Counted from the stretch's first letter, positions 1-10,224 are shown. The stretch: DNA of 64,000 bases from Bog-473 sp963701955 (GCA_963701955.1 OY969694.1:2108001-2172000), one strand, 5' to 3'. Numbers and translations are program-made. Notes: generated by a model from the sequence alone, not told the origin.

Positions 1-627
1 GGGCGGATCCCCGAACCGGCTCCGCACGGCACCCACGATCTGCGAGGTCAAGGTGTCGGGCTCCTCGCGTCCGTCGACGACGAGCCACCTCGAGGGTTCG
101 GCGGCGGCCAGGGCCAAGAAGCCCTGGCGGACGCGGCCGGCGAACGCACCACCCAGGCCTTCCAGTCTGTCGGGGCCGCCACGACCGCTCGCCCCGGCCA
201 GTCGCGCCGTCGCCACCTCCACGGGCACGTCCACCAGCACGGCCAGGTCCGCCACCACGCCGTCGGTGGCCCAAGCCACCAAGGTGGCCAGTGCCTGCGG
301 ATCGAGGCCCTGTCCGTAGCCCTGGTAGGCGATGGTCGAATCGGCGTAGCGATCGGTCACCACCCACGCCCCCGAGGCCAGCGCCGGCTCAACCACGTTC
401 GCCACGTGCTCGGCCCGATCGGCCACCATCAGGAGTGCCTCGCCCCGGAGGGACAGGTGCGGGGCATCAGGCGCCAGGAGTATGCGACGCAGTTCGGCCC
501 CGGCCGGAGTCGCACCGGGCTCGAAGGTGAGCTGAGCCCCGAGTGCCGCGGCCACGGCCCGGGCCTGGGTGGACTTGCCGCACCCGTCGATCCCCTCGAG
601 CGCGATCAGGCGACCTCGGGCCGCCAT
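1..627 (-). CDS. tmk: Thymidylate kinase, C-terminus cut by left edge
   Basis: dTMP kinase phosphorylates dTMP to dTDP with ATP in the cytoplasm, for DNA synthesis. The first residues after MAARGRLI carry the P-loop EGIDGCGKST at about residues 9-18, and the DRYADSTIAYQG segment near residue 93 is the characteristic DR(Y/F) substrate motif. About 209 codons are present and the reading frame is still open at base 1, so only a few residues are missing. The ATG overlaps the topA stop by one base (TGATG), so translation of the two genes is probably coupled. Because topA carries a frameshift near its 3' end, the uncorrected topA frame runs straight into this gene without a stop. Confidence 0.93.
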   Translation of the reverse strand, partial: MAARGRLIALEGIDGCGKSTQARAVAAALGAQLTFEPGATPAGAELRRILLAPDAPHLSLRGEALLMVADRAEHVANVVEPALASGAWVVTDRYADSTIAYQGYGQGLDPQALATLVAWATDGVVADLAVLVDVPVEVATARLAGASGRGGPDRLEGLGGAFAGRVRQGFLALAAAEPSRWLVVDGREEPDTLTSQIVGAVRSRFGDPP

Positions 628-3436
628 CAGCCCTCGTCGGTCGGTGCGGTCTCCACGCCGGCGACGGCCTTCTTTGCCGGCGCCGCCTTCTTGGCCGCCT
701 TCTTGGCCGGCGCCGCCGTCTTGGCTGGCTTCTTGGCCGGCGCCTTTTCGCTTCTTGGCCGGCGCCTTCTTGGCCGCCTTCTTACGGGTCGAGGGTCCCG
801 CAGCCCGGCGCTCCGCCAGCAGTTCCGAGGCGCGCTCGATGTCAATGGATTCCACGGAGTCGCCCTTGCGGAGGCTGGCGTTGGTGGTTCCGTCGGTCAC
901 GTACGGGCCGAAACGACCCTCCTTCACAACGATCGGGAGGTTCGTGGACGGGTCGGTGCCCACCTCGCGCAGGGGCGCCGCGGCGGCACGTCCCCGACGC
1001 TGTTTGGGTTGCGCGAAGAGCGCCCGTGCCTCGTCGAGGTTCACGCTCAGCAACTGCTCCTCACTGGTCAGGCTGCGCGTGTCGGAACCACGCTTGAGGT
1101 AGGGGCCGAAGCGCCCGTTGTGGGCGACGACCTCCTCTCCCGTGTCGGGGTCGGTGCCAACGGTCCGGGGGATGCGCAGCAGCTCGAGTGCCTGCTCGAG
1201 GGTGAGCGTCGAGGGATCCATCGACGAGAAGAGGGAGGCCGTCCGGGGCTTCTCGCCTCCTTCGACCAGGTCACCCACCTGGACGTAGGGGCCGAATCGT
1301 CCGGCTCTGAGCGAAATGTCCAACCCGCTCCCGGGATCGATTCCGAGCACGCGGTCGTGTGAGGGCGCGGCGAGGATCTCCTCGGCGCGGGCGACCGTGA
1401 GCTCGTCGGGCGCGAGGTCGTCGGGGATGGAAGCCCGGTCGTCACCGCGCTGGAGGTACGGGCCGTAGCGCCCAACCCGCGCCACGATCTCTTGGCCATC
1501 GCCCCCCACGCCCAGCGGGATGGAGTTGATCTCACGTGCGTCGATCTCACTCAGGTGCAACGCCACCGTCGCCTTGAGGCCAACGGCGTCCACGTCGTCG
1601 CCGCGCGCCCCCGATGCGCCCGCACGGCCGTTGGGGACCCCGGCGACCGCGTCGGGCACGGCACTGCCGAAGTAGAACCGGGTCAGCCAGGGCAGCACCT
1701 CTTCGCGGCCGGCGGCGATCTCGTCGAGATCGTCCTCCATGCTTGCGGTGAACCCGTAGTCGACGAGATCGCCGAAGTAGCGCTCGAGCAGTCCCACCAC
1801 GGCGAAGGCGGTGAAGCTCGGGACGAGCGCCGTACCCTTCTTCCACACGTACCCTCGGTCGAGGATGGTGGCGATGACGCTGGCATAGGTGGACGGCCGG
1901 CCCACCCCCAGCTCCTCCATGGCCTTGACAAGGGATGCCTCGGTGTAGCGGGCCGGCGGCTGGGTGGCGTGGTCGCCCGGGACGAACTCGGCGCCCTGGA
2001 CCGTGTCGCCCACCGCCAAGGTGGGCAGGACGACCTCCCGGTCGGCCAGCTCGGCCTCAGGGTCGTCCTCGCCCTCGACGTAGGCACGCAGGAATCCGGG
2101 AAAGGCGATGACCCGGCCGCTCGCCGAGAACTCGGCCTCCTGGTCCCGCGCGGTGCCCCCGGGCACGGTCGAGGTGAGGCGGATCTGCGCGCTCGTCCCG
2201 GTGGCGTCGTTCATCTGGGAGGCGACCGTGCGCTTCCAGATCAACTCGTAGAGGCGGAGTTCGTCCCCTGAGAGCTCGCGGGCCGCCTGCTCGGGCGTGC
2301 GGAACGACTCTCCCGCCGGCCGAATGGCCTCGTGTGCCTCCTGGGCGTTCTTCACCTTGCGCTCGTAGCGACGGGGCGCATCGGGCACGAAGGCATCCCC
2401 GTACATCTCGCGGGCCTGCGTGCGCGCCGCGGTGAGCGCCTGCTCCGAAAGAGTGGTCGAGTCGGTGCGCATGTAGGTGATGAATCCCTGCTCGTAGAGA
2501 CGCTGGGCCACCTGCATGGCACGCTGGGCGCTGAAGCGCAGCTTGCGACCGGCCTCCTGCTGGAGCGTCGAGGTGATGAACGGTGCCGCCGGCGAACGCC
2601 GGAACGGCTTCTCGTTGACCGCGCTGACGGTGAAGGATCGGCCGGCCAGCGCCGTGGACAGCGAGGTCGCCTCCGCCTCGCCGAGCACCCGTACCTCGGA
2701 CCTGCCGGTGCGCTCGCCGTGCTCGTCGAAGTCCTTCCCCGTCGCGATGGCGGTGCCGCCGAGCGCCACCAGCGTGGCGCCGAAGCGCGGTGGGGTGCCC
2801 GGATGCGTGAAGGCACCCTCCACACCCCACCAGGTCGCCGAGCGGAAGCGCATACGGGCACGTTCCCGCTCGACCACCATGCGGGTGGCCACGCTCTGGA
2901 CCCGACCGGCCGAGAGCCGGGGCATCACCTTGCGCCACAGCACGGGGGAGACCTCGTAGCCGTAGAGCCGGTCGAGGATCCGGCGCGCCTCTTGGGCGTC
3001 GACCAGGCGCCGGTCGAGCTCGCGCCACTCGTCGACCGCGCGGGCGATGGCGGCTGGGGTGATCTCGTGGAACACCATCCGCTTCACCGGCACCGTCGGG
3101 TTGAGCACCTCGGAGAGGTGCCAGGCGATCGACTCTCCTTCGCGGTCCTCGTCGGTGGCGAGGTACAGCTCGTCGGCACCCTTGAGGAGCTTCTTCAGGT
3201 TGGCCACCACCGACCTCTTGGGAGCCGAGACGACGTAGAGCGGCTTGAATCCGTTGTCGACATCGACCCCGAGTCGTGCCCACGACTCGCCCTTGTACGC
3301 GGCAGGCACCTCGTCCGCCCCGCGGCAGGTCGCGGATGTGCCCGACCGACGATTCCACGATGAAATCGGGGCCCAACATCCCGCTGATGGTGCGCGCCTT
3401 GGCCGGCGACTCCACGATGACCAGTGCCTTACCCAT
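627..3436 (-). CDS. topA: DNA topoisomerase I, with two single-base frameshifts as sequenced
   Basis: Type IA topoisomerase that relaxes negative supercoils. The N-terminus MGKALVIVESPAKARTI is the Toprim start. After correction the protein has about 935 residues and includes ATDEDREGESIAWH, the active-site stretch FITYMRTDSTTLS, several glycine-rich RFGPYV repeats that are typical of actinobacterial TopA tails, and a lysine/alanine-rich C-terminus (AKKAPAKK repeats). As written the frame breaks twice. A CCCC run at 3318-3321 carries one base too many just after RDLPRG, and a TTTT run at about 744-747 carries one too many in the lysine tail. Removing one base at each site gives a length divisible by three and the expected TGA at 627-629. 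Both sites are homopolymers in an essential gene, so sequencing or assembly error is the simplest explanation. Real decay or programmed slippage is less likely. Confidence 0.9.
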
Positions 3437-3523
3437 GGCACGCCCCGTCGGTGGGGATTCGAAGTGGTGTGGCGCTGCGCATGGTGACGTCAGAGTGCGG
3501 GCCGTCCGGCCCGGCTGTCAAGC

Positions 3524-3548
3524 ACGACCTCGCGCGCCGCGAGGTCGT
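3524..3548 (-). terminator. Perfect 11-bp hairpin downstream of hppA
   Basis: ACGACCTCGCG at 3524-3534 pairs without mismatch with CGCGAGGTCGT at 3538-3548 around a three-base loop. It begins 29 bases after the pyrophosphatase stop codon and ahead of topA on the same strand. There is no U tract, but U-less GC hairpins are common at actinobacterial gene ends. Inferred transcription terminator that separates hppA from topA. Confidence 0.6.
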
Positions 3549-3576
3549 CGGCGGGCCCGGCGGCTGGCTGACCAGG

Positions 3577-5898
3577 TCAATCGGCCGACGCAACCGCTGC
3601 TTCGGCCCGGCTGGTTTCGGCTGCCTCTGCGTCCATCGGCTCGGGCGCCCGCTTGGAGAAGGCCAGGGCACCGAGCAGGATCACCAGCGAGGCGCCGGCG
3701 ATGGCCAGGCGCGCCCCGGTGTTGTGCTGCAACGAGATGACCGCCGGGAGGATGAGGAGCGAGACGAGGTTCATCACCTTGATCATCGGGTTGAGCGCGG
3801 GACCCGCGGTGTCCTTGAAGGGGTCGCCTACGGTGTCGCCGATGACGGCGGCCTTGTGCGCCTCCGAGCCCTTGCCGCCCTCGTTGCCGTCCTCGATGTA
3901 CTTCTTCGCGTTGTCCCATGCCCCGCCCGAATTCGACAACGTGTTCGCCATCAACTGCCCGGTCAGGATGGTGCCGGCCAGGAAGGCTCCGAGCGCCAGA
4001 TAGTTGATCCCGAAGCCCACGATGACCGGGGCCAGGATGGCCAGCAGCGCTGGCGTGGCCAGCTCGCGCTGGGCCGCCGCGGTGCAGATGGAGATGACGC
4101 TCCCGTACTCGGGCTTCTCGGTGTAGTCCATGATGCCCGGGTGCTCGCGGAACTGGCGCCGCACCTCGAGCACTACGGTGCCGGCCGAACGGCCGACCGC
4201 CCGGATGGCCAGCGACGAGAAGAGGAACGCGATCGAGCCGCCGATGAGGAGGCCGATGAAGGTCGTGGGGTTGGCCACGTTGATCTGGATCACGCTGAAG
4301 AGCTTCGAGCCGGTCGCGTGCAGGCTCGGGATCTGCTGCCCGATGGTCTCGATGAACGACGCAAAGAGCGCGACGGCCGCGATAACGGCCGACCCGATGG
4401 CCACACCCTTGGTGATGGCCTTGGTGGTGTTCCCCACGGCGTCGAGACTCACCATGATCCGCTCGGCCTCGCCGGTGAATTCTCCCGACATCTCGGCGAT
4501 GCCCGCCGCGTTGTCCGACACCGGACCGAAGCTGTCCTCGGAGACCACCATGCCGGCCGTCGCCAGCAGCCCGATGCCGATGAGGGCGACGAGGTAGAAG
4601 GTCAGCTCGATGTTGCCGTCGCCCAGGCCGATCGCCACCCCGATGGCGATCGCGATGGCGATGATGGCCCACACCGACGACTCCAGGCCGATGGAGATGC
4701 CGGAGAGCACGGTGGTGGCGGGCCCGGTGCGCGCCGAGACCGCGATCTCCTTGACCGGGCCCCGCTCGGTCGAGGTGAACTGCTCGGTGATCTGGCTCGC
4801 CACCAACGAGAGGATCACGCCGGTCAGCACGGCATAGAACACCTTGAGGTTGTGCACGTAGTACTGGGCCACGAAGAAGGCGCCCACCACGGTGAGCAGC
4901 GCGGCCAGCCAAAAGCCCCGGTTGATCGGGGCCAGCGCGTTGCGGTCGTTCTTGCGGGCCCGTACCACGAGCACGCCGATCACCGAGGCGAAGATCCCGA
5001 TGGCCGGGACGATGAGCGGGTAGAGGACGGCAGGGGTGGGGTTGTGTCCGATGGTCCTGAAGGCCGAGAAGCCGAGGATGAGGGACGAGATGATCGTGAT
5101 CTCGTATGACTCGAAGAGGTCCGCCGCCATGCCTGCGCAGTCACCCACATTGTCACCGACGTTGTCGGCGATCGTCGCCGCGTTACGCGGGTCGTCCTCG
5201 GGGATGCCGGCCTCCACCTTGCCCACCAGGTCGGCGCCGACGTCGGCCGCCTTGGTGAAGATGCCGCCGCCCACACGCATGAAGAGGGCGAGGAGGGAGG
5301 CCCCGAAGGCAAAACCGATCAGGACCGCCGTGGCCGAGTTCTGGAAGATGAGGACGATGGCGGTGGCGCCGGCCAGCCCGAGCCCCACGCAGAGCATGCC
5401 CGTGACCGCCCCGGTCCGGAAGGCGACGCGGAGTGCTCCCGCCATGCCGCCGCCTTCCGAGGCCGCCGCCGCCGTGCGCACGTTGCCGCGCACGGCGATG
5501 CTCATGCCGATGAAACCGGTCAGTCCGGAGAAGGCGGCACCGAAGAGGAAGCAGATCACCCGGTAGATGCCGTCCTGCTGGAACGTCAGGGCGACGCCCC
5601 CGTCGGGCCTCACCACCTTGGTGGCGGTGAAGAAGATCAGGATGGCCAGCGGGATGATGATCATCACGATGGCCCGGAACTGGCGGGCCAGGAACGCCTG
5701 GGCCCCCTCCTGGACGGCGAGCGCGATCTCCTTCATCTTCGGAGTGCCCGAATCGAAGGCGAGGACGTTACGGGCGAGCAGCAGACCGGCAATGATGCCG
5801 ACGACCCCGGCGATCAGGCAGATGTAGAGCCACGTCTTGTCCACCCCGCCGAGGTGGAAGTTCTGATAGCCACCTTCGGCTGCGAGGAGATTGATCAT
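3577..5898 (-). CDS. hppA: Membrane-bound proton-translocating pyrophosphatase
   Basis: 773 residues with about 16 hydrophobic segments. The enzyme hydrolyses pyrophosphate and pumps protons across the membrane. Family signatures are present: DVGADLVGKVEAGIPEDDPR followed by NVGDNVGDCAGM (substrate-binding acidic loops, about residues 210-260), EISEM-like AEMSGEF, and the C-terminal DTVGDPFKDT motif. The diagnostic GNTTKAITKG has lysine where K+-dependent enzymes have alanine, so this should be the K+-independent H+-pumping type. That assignment follows the known sequence rule and was not tested. It is monocistronic: a strong hairpin follows the stop, and 224 bases without a gene separate it from the permease upstream on the same strand. 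Confidence 0.95.
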   Translation of the reverse strand: MINLLAAEGGYQNFHLGGVDKTWLYICLIAGVVGIIAGLLLARNVLAFDSGTPKMKEIALAVQEGAQAFLARQFRAIVMIIIPLAILIFFTATKVVRPDGGVALTFQQDGIYRVICFLFGAAFSGLTGFIGMSIAVRGNVRTAAAASEGGGMAGALRVAFRTGAVTGMLCVGLGLAGATAIVLIFQNSATAVLIGFAFGASLLALFMRVGGGIFTKAADVGADLVGKVEAGIPEDDPRNAATIADNVGDNVGDCAGMAADLFESYEITIISSLILGFSAFRTIGHNPTPAVLYPLIVPAIGIFASVIGVLVVRARKNDRNALAPINRGFWLAALLTVVGAFFVAQYYVHNLKVFYAVLTGVILSLVASQITEQFTSTERGPVKEIAVSARTGPATTVLSGISIGLESSVWAIIAIAIAIGVAIGLGDGNIELTFYLVALIGIGLLATAGMVVSEDSFGPVSDNAAGIAEMSGEFTGEAERIMVSLDAVGNTTKAITKGVAIGSAVIAAVALFASFIETIGQQIPSLHATGSKLFSVIQINVANPTTFIGLLIGGSIAFLFSSLAIRAVGRSAGTVVLEVRRQFREHPGIMDYTEKPEYGSVISICTAAAQRELATPALLAILAPVIVGFGINYLALGAFLAGTILTGQLMANTLSNSGGAWDNAKKYIEDGNEGGKGSEAHKAAVIGDTVGDPFKDTAGPALNPMIKVMNLVSLLILPAVISLQHNTGARLAIAGASLVILLGALAFSKRAPEPMDAEAAETSRAEAAVASAD

Positions 5899-6122
5899 TC
5901 CCGGTGTGCCCTTTCTGTTCCTGTCCGTGTGGCGGGGAGGAGACGGAGGCGCCCTCCTCCGTGCGGTGCGGCAGCGCTCAGCACGATTGCACTCGATGTC
6001 ACCCCAGGCCGAGGGCGCGCCGACGAGGTCGCACCCGACGCCGGGCCGGGGGGCACGTTAGCGACTGGCGCCCGGACGGGCAATTTCGGCGCCCCCTCCC
6101 GAATCCGTCGCCCCCGACGCCC

Positions 6123-8516
6123 TCAGTCGGGCGGATGCGTCTCGGAGCTGGCCTGGACCAGCTCGTACGCGGGATTGAGAATGGCCTGCCGGCGGGCCCA
6201 GTCGCCGACCATGCCCTCGACGACGAGGCGTGCCCCGGGTTCAATCCCCGCGATCTGGCGACGACCCTGGAACACCAGGAGGATCTTGCCGGTGCCGTCG
6301 GCCAGGACACACTCGAGGTTCGAGGTGCCGGCGCGGGGCTGGGTCCGCACCGACTTGACCCGGCCGGCGATCCGAGCGCGCTGACGCCACTCCACCTGGC
6401 CGATGGGCGTGGTCTCCCCGGTGTGGCTCCCGAACGCCACCCGCTCGAAAGAGGCGTCCGCAGCCTGTCGCTCGGCGGCCCGTCGGGTCGCCCTTTCCAC
6501 CGAGCGATCGGAACGGGTCCCGGCCGGCGTGGCGGCCTTTCCGTTCTGCCCATCGTCACGGTCATGGGTGCGTCGGGTCGAGAACCACCCACCGCTGAGT
6601 TGATAGGGCACGACGGTGGCGCTGACGTGCTGGAGCTGCGCTACCCCGGCGCCGATCCGGTCGGCCGTGCCGTCGTGGAGCAGGCGATGCCAGCCGGTGG
6701 CGAAGCCCCGTCGCGGCAGCAGGATGGTCAGCTCGGTCTCCTGATCGGCCACCGTCTCGGCCGCCAGTTCGAGGACGGCGCGGCCCAGCCGCCGGTCTTC
6801 GCATTCCTCGACGTCGAGCGGCAGGCGGGCCAGTCCGAGCCGGCTCCACTCGGCGACGAGCTCGGCCGACACCCGACTGTCCAGCGTGAAGTGCACCGCG
6901 CGCAACTCGTCGGGGTTGAGCGTCCGGGCGTACTGGAGGGCCCGTGCCGTGGCCATGTCCAGGCGGTCGACCAGGACGATGACGACGTGCCGGTTGAGCA
7001 CCCGCGCCGCAGCCGCCTCGGCCGCTCCCTCTTCGAGTTGGTGCTCCTCGTCCGCGTACTGGCGATGCAGCCGCAAGAGGACGAGCACGCCCAAGGGGAG
7101 GATGATCAGGATAACCCAGGCCCCCTGGCTGAACTTGGCCACCGCGATGATCACCAGCACGATGGCCGAGAGCACCGAGGCGGTGCCGTTGATGGCCAGT
7201 CGCCGTCTCCAGTGGTCCTCGCGATGACGCAGGTGATACTTCGCCATCCCCGCCCCGGCCATGGTGAACCCCGTGAACACGCCGATGGCGTAGAGCGGGA
7301 TCAGGCTGTCCACTCGGGCCCGGGTGATGAGGAGCAGGAGTATGGACACGACGGTGAGCACGATGATCCCGGTCGAGAACACCAGGCGGTGCCCGCGCTT
7401 GGTCAGCTGGCGCGGCAGATAGGAGTCCTCGGCCGCGAAGCTGGCGAGGAAGGGGAACCCGGTGAAGCTCGTGTTGGCCGCCAGGATGAGGATCAGGGTC
7501 GTCCCGATCTGGAGCATGGCGTACAGGACCCCACCGAGCCCCTGGGTCCCGTAGACGTACTTGGCCACCTGGGAGATCACGGTGGGGGTGCCCGAGACGT
7601 AGGGCACCGGGTGGGTGATGGAGGCCAGCGCGGAGACCCCGAGGACGAGGGACCCGAGGATCGTCGCCATCAGGACCATCGTGATCCGGGCGTTGCGCGA
7701 CTCCGGCTTGCGGAAGACGCTCACGCCATTGGAGATGGCCTCCGTCCCGGTCAGGGCCGAGCCTCCCGAGGCGAACGCCTTGAGCAGCACGAACACGGTG
7801 GCTCCGTAGAGCAGTCCGCTGGCCGGCGACCCGATGGGGACCGAGCCGGGGTGCCCGGTGATCGGATGGGCGTGCAGGGTCCCCATCACCTCCTTGTAGA
7901 TGCCCGAGGCGATGAGCAGCACCATGTTGGCGATGAAGAAGTAGGTGGGGACGGCGAATGTGCGGCCGGCCTCTCGAATGCCACGTAGGTTCCCGTAGGC
8001 GAGGAGGATCACCAGGCCGATGGCGATCCACGTCGTATAGGGGACCAGGCTCGGGACCACGGAGGTGATCGCGGCCACGCCGGCCGCCACCGACACCGCC
8101 ACCGTCAACGTGTAGTCGATGAGCAACGACATGGCGGCCACCTGGGCGACGTTCAGGCCGAAGTTCTCGCGGGCCACCACGTAGGCCCCTCCGGCCTTCG
8201 TGTACACCTTGACCACCTCGAGGTACGAGAGGGTCACGAAGAGAAGGACGAAGATCACCGCGAGGCTGATGGGGATGACCAACGAGAACGCGGCCACGCC
8301 GATGATCGGGATCAGGGGAAGGAGCATCTGCTCGGTGGCGTAGGCCGATGAGGAGATGACGTCCGAGGACAAGACGGCCAGGGCGGTGGGCTTGCCCAGT
8401 CGCTCGCTGGACTGGCGCTCGGTGGCGATGGGAGGCCCGAGCAACCGGTTCTTGATGCGGTAGCGGAGGGTCTCGGGGAGATCGAGTTGCAATAGAGTGG
8501 ACGCGGCGGGCTTCAT
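6123..8516 (-). CDS. APC/KUP-type potassium permease fused to a C-terminal OB-fold domain
   Basis: About 797 residues. Residues 1-500 form a 12-helix amino acid-polyamine-organocation permease (SSDVISSSAYATEQML in the first helix, GGAYVVARENFG), close to the KimA/Rv2690c group of K+ transporters. Residues of roughly 510-640 form a cytosolic extension, and the last 90 (TPIGQVEWRQRARIAGRVKSV onward) read as an OB fold, a domain that is usually a separate small protein in related loci. The gene is divergent from ceoB/ceoC, whose products are RCK/TrkA-type K+ regulators, and this supports K+ transport. The ATG at 8516 starts immediately before the conserved region. A GTG at 8612 would add 32 low-complexity residues and is less likely. 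Substrate and the role of the OB domain are inferred. Confidence 0.8.
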   Translation of the reverse strand: MKPAASTLLQLDLPETLRYRIKNRLLGPPIATERQSSERLGKPTALAVLSSDVISSSAYATEQMLLPLIPIIGVAAFSLVIPISLAVIFVLLFVTLSYLEVVKVYTKAGGAYVVARENFGLNVAQVAAMSLLIDYTLTVAVSVAAGVAAITSVVPSLVPYTTWIAIGLVILLAYGNLRGIREAGRTFAVPTYFFIANMVLLIASGIYKEVMGTLHAHPITGHPGSVPIGSPASGLLYGATVFVLLKAFASGGSALTGTEAISNGVSVFRKPESRNARITMVLMATILGSLVLGVSALASITHPVPYVSGTPTVISQVAKYVYGTQGLGGVLYAMLQIGTTLILILAANTSFTGFPFLASFAAEDSYLPRQLTKRGHRLVFSTGIIVLTVVSILLLLITRARVDSLIPLYAIGVFTGFTMAGAGMAKYHLRHREDHWRRRLAINGTASVLSAIVLVIIAVAKFSQGAWVILIILPLGVLVLLRLHRQYADEEHQLEEGAAEAAAARVLNRHVVIVLVDRLDMATARALQYARTLNPDELRAVHFTLDSRVSAELVAEWSRLGLARLPLDVEECEDRRLGRAVLELAAETVADQETELTILLPRRGFATGWHRLLHDGTADRIGAGVAQLQHVSATVVPYQLSGGWFSTRRTHDRDDGQNGKAATPAGTRSDRSVERATRRAAERQAADASFERVAFGSHTGETTPIGQVEWRQRARIAGRVKSVRTQPRAGTSNLECVLADGTGKILLVFQGRRQIAGIEPGARLVVEGMVGDWARRQAILNPAYELVQASSETHPPD

Positions 8517-8751
8517 GCGTGCGCCAGCGTCCGGAGGCACCGAGGTGGGAACGATCACACCCGTTCCGGGTGGGTCCGCCACGCCGGCACCTCTGGCTGC
8601 CGTTTCCTCCACCCGCTCAGTAAATCATGGGCTGCGCAGGTGCCCGGGGTTCGGCCGCCGCCCCGACCAGCGAGGATCCGGCGCCGCGAGGCGGGCACAG
8701 GAACGCCCGGCCCACTTTTGCAAGACCCGACCTGGCGTGTTGCACTGTGTC

Positions 8752-9426
8752 GTGCATGTGATCGTCGTCGGGTGTGGCCGCGTGGGGTCGGGCCTCGTCA
8801 TCTCGTTGAGCGCGGAGGGCCATTCCGTCTCGGTGATCGACAAGAACTCCCGGGCCTTCCGGCGCCTGAAGGAGTGGAACGGGCCGTGCATCGTGGGATC
8901 GGGGTTCGACCGCGACGACCTCGAGAAGGCGGGGGCGCTCGAGGCCGACGCGCTGGCCGCAGTCACCAGCGGCGACAACACCAACATCCTGACCGTGCGG
9001 ATCGCCCGGGAGTCGTACAAGATCCCCAACGTCGTGGCCCGGATCTACGACCCGCGGCGGGCGGAGATCTACCAACGCCTCGGCATCCCCACCGTCGCGA
9101 CCGTCACCTGGACCATCGACCAGGTCCGCCGGCGCCTGCTGCCCGACGAGGACGTCGGCGACTGGTCCGACCCGACGGGGCGGCTGACCCTGCTCGACCG
9201 CTCGCTGCCCGAGTCCTGGGCGGGCAAGGCGCTGTGCGACCTGGAGCAGCCCGGCCGCCTGACCCTCGTCGCGGTCACCCGCGCCGGCGTGCCCCGGCTG
9301 GACGCATCCGAGCTCATCGGCCAAGAGGGCGACGTCCTGCATCTCGCCGTGCTCGACGACGCCAGGCGCGATCTCGACGACGTGCTGGCGCACGGCGACG
9401 GCGGGAGCGGGGAGGGCGGAGTATGA
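8752..9426 (+). CDS. ceoB: TrkA-N/RCK potassium-uptake regulator, first subunit
   Basis: 224 residues. The N-terminal Rossmann motif VIVVGCGRVGSGL (GxGxxG) and the downstream SVIDKNSRAF acidic strand form an NAD(H)-binding RCK-N domain (about 1-130). RCK-C follows (about 140-220, with LCDLEQPGRLTLVAVTRAG). TrkA-type proteins gate K+ transporters in response to nucleotide binding at the inner membrane face. The GTG at 8752 was chosen because it places the protein start directly at the first beta strand (VHVIVVG), as in mycobacterial CeoB; the open frame extends further upstream but reads as non-coding. The stop overlaps the next start (ATGA). Confidence 0.92.
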   Translation: MHVIVVGCGRVGSGLVISLSAEGHSVSVIDKNSRAFRRLKEWNGPCIVGSGFDRDDLEKAGALEADALAAVTSGDNTNILTVRIARESYKIPNVVARIYDPRRAEIYQRLGIPTVATVTWTIDQVRRRLLPDEDVGDWSDPTGRLTLLDRSLPESWAGKALCDLEQPGRLTLVAVTRAGVPRLDASELIGQEGDVLHLAVLDDARRDLDDVLAHGDGGSGEGGV

Positions 9427-10094
9427 AGGTCGCCATCGCGGGGGCGGGGAGCGTGGGCACCGCGATCGCGTCGGACCTGTACGCCAATGGGCACGAGGTG
9501 CTCGTCCTGGAACAGGATCCCGAGCTCGTCGAGCGGCTGCGGCCCACCCTCGACGTCACGTGGATCGCCGCCGATGCCTGTGAGGTCTCCTCGCTCGACG
9601 CCGCAGGGCTGGCCAGTGTGGACGTCGTAGTGGCAGCCACCGGGGACGACGAGGACAACTTGGTGATCTCGCTGCTGGCCAAGCAGGAATTCGCCGTCCC
9701 GCGGGTGGTGGCCAGGGTCAACCACCCCAAGAACCAGTGGCTGTTCACCGAGTCCTGGGGAGTCGACGTCTCGGTCTCGACACCCCAGCTGCTCACCGCG
9801 CTGGTCGAGGAGGCCGTCTCGGTCGGCTCACTGGTACGACTGCTCCAGTTCCAGGGGGGCTCGGCGCATCTGGTCGAGATCACCCTGGCCGACGACTCCC
9901 CCGCAAGGGACACGGCGATCGCCGATCTGGACTTCCCCCGGGATGCGGTCGTCGTGGCGGTGGTCCGGGCCGACCGCCTCATCGTCCCCCGCGGTGACAC
10001 CACGCTCCAGTCGGGCGACGAGGTGCTCGTGCTGGTGACGGCGCAGGCCGAGCAGGCGGTGCACGAGCTCTTCATCGCCGAAGCCCTCGGTTGA
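9423..10094 (+). CDS. ceoC: TrkA-N/RCK potassium-uptake regulator, second subunit
   Basis: 223 residues, translationally coupled to ceoB by an ATGA overlap. MKVAIAGAGSVGTAIASDL is a classical Rossmann GxGxxG, VLVLEQDPE gives the acidic residue at the end of beta 2, and RVVARVNHPKNQWLF is the conserved RCK-N tail. RCK-C occupies about residues 135-215 (RGDTTLQSGDEVLVLV). The tandem ceoB-ceoC pair with a divergent permease matches the arrangement of Rv2690c-Rv2691-Rv2692. The two proteins probably form a hetero-octameric gating ring on a K+ transporter, possibly the neighbouring permease; the latter partner assignment is inference. Confidence 0.92.
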   Translation: MKVAIAGAGSVGTAIASDLYANGHEVLVLEQDPELVERLRPTLDVTWIAADACEVSSLDAAGLASVDVVVAATGDDEDNLVISLLAKQEFAVPRVVARVNHPKNQWLFTESWGVDVSVSTPQLLTALVEEAVSVGSLVRLLQFQGGSAHLVEITLADDSPARDTAIADLDFPRDAVVVAVVRADRLIVPRGDTTLQSGDEVLVLVTAQAEQAVHELFIAEALG

Positions 10095-10212
10095 CCGCAA
10101 CCGGCCGGCACCCGCTCCACGACCCCATGACCGCCCTGTTCAGAACCACCTGACGTTCATCTCTGTGCCGTCGAGCCGTCACGCGCGCTCAAGCGCAGTG
10201 ATGCATCGCCCG

Positions 10213-10218
10213 TACCAT
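10213..10218 (+). promoter_or_regulatory. -10 box (TACCAT) suggesting a leaderless transcript
   Basis: TACCAT lies six bases upstream of the ATG at 10225, and there is no convincing Shine-Dalgarno sequence. This spacing puts transcription initiation on or next to the start codon, a common arrangement in actinobacteria. No clear -35 is visible. Confidence 0.4.
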
Positions 10219-10224
10219 AAAGGT

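Noticed and set aside
627..5900. Numerous long plus-strand frames opposite topA and hppA
   Set aside because: They are third-position GC shadows of the minus-strand genes; only the minus strand shows family motifs.
8497..8751. N-terminal extension of ceoB to an ATG at 8497
   Set aside because: The sequence before GTG 8752 overlaps the divergent permease start, lacks coding character, and TrkA-type proteins begin at the first Rossmann strand.
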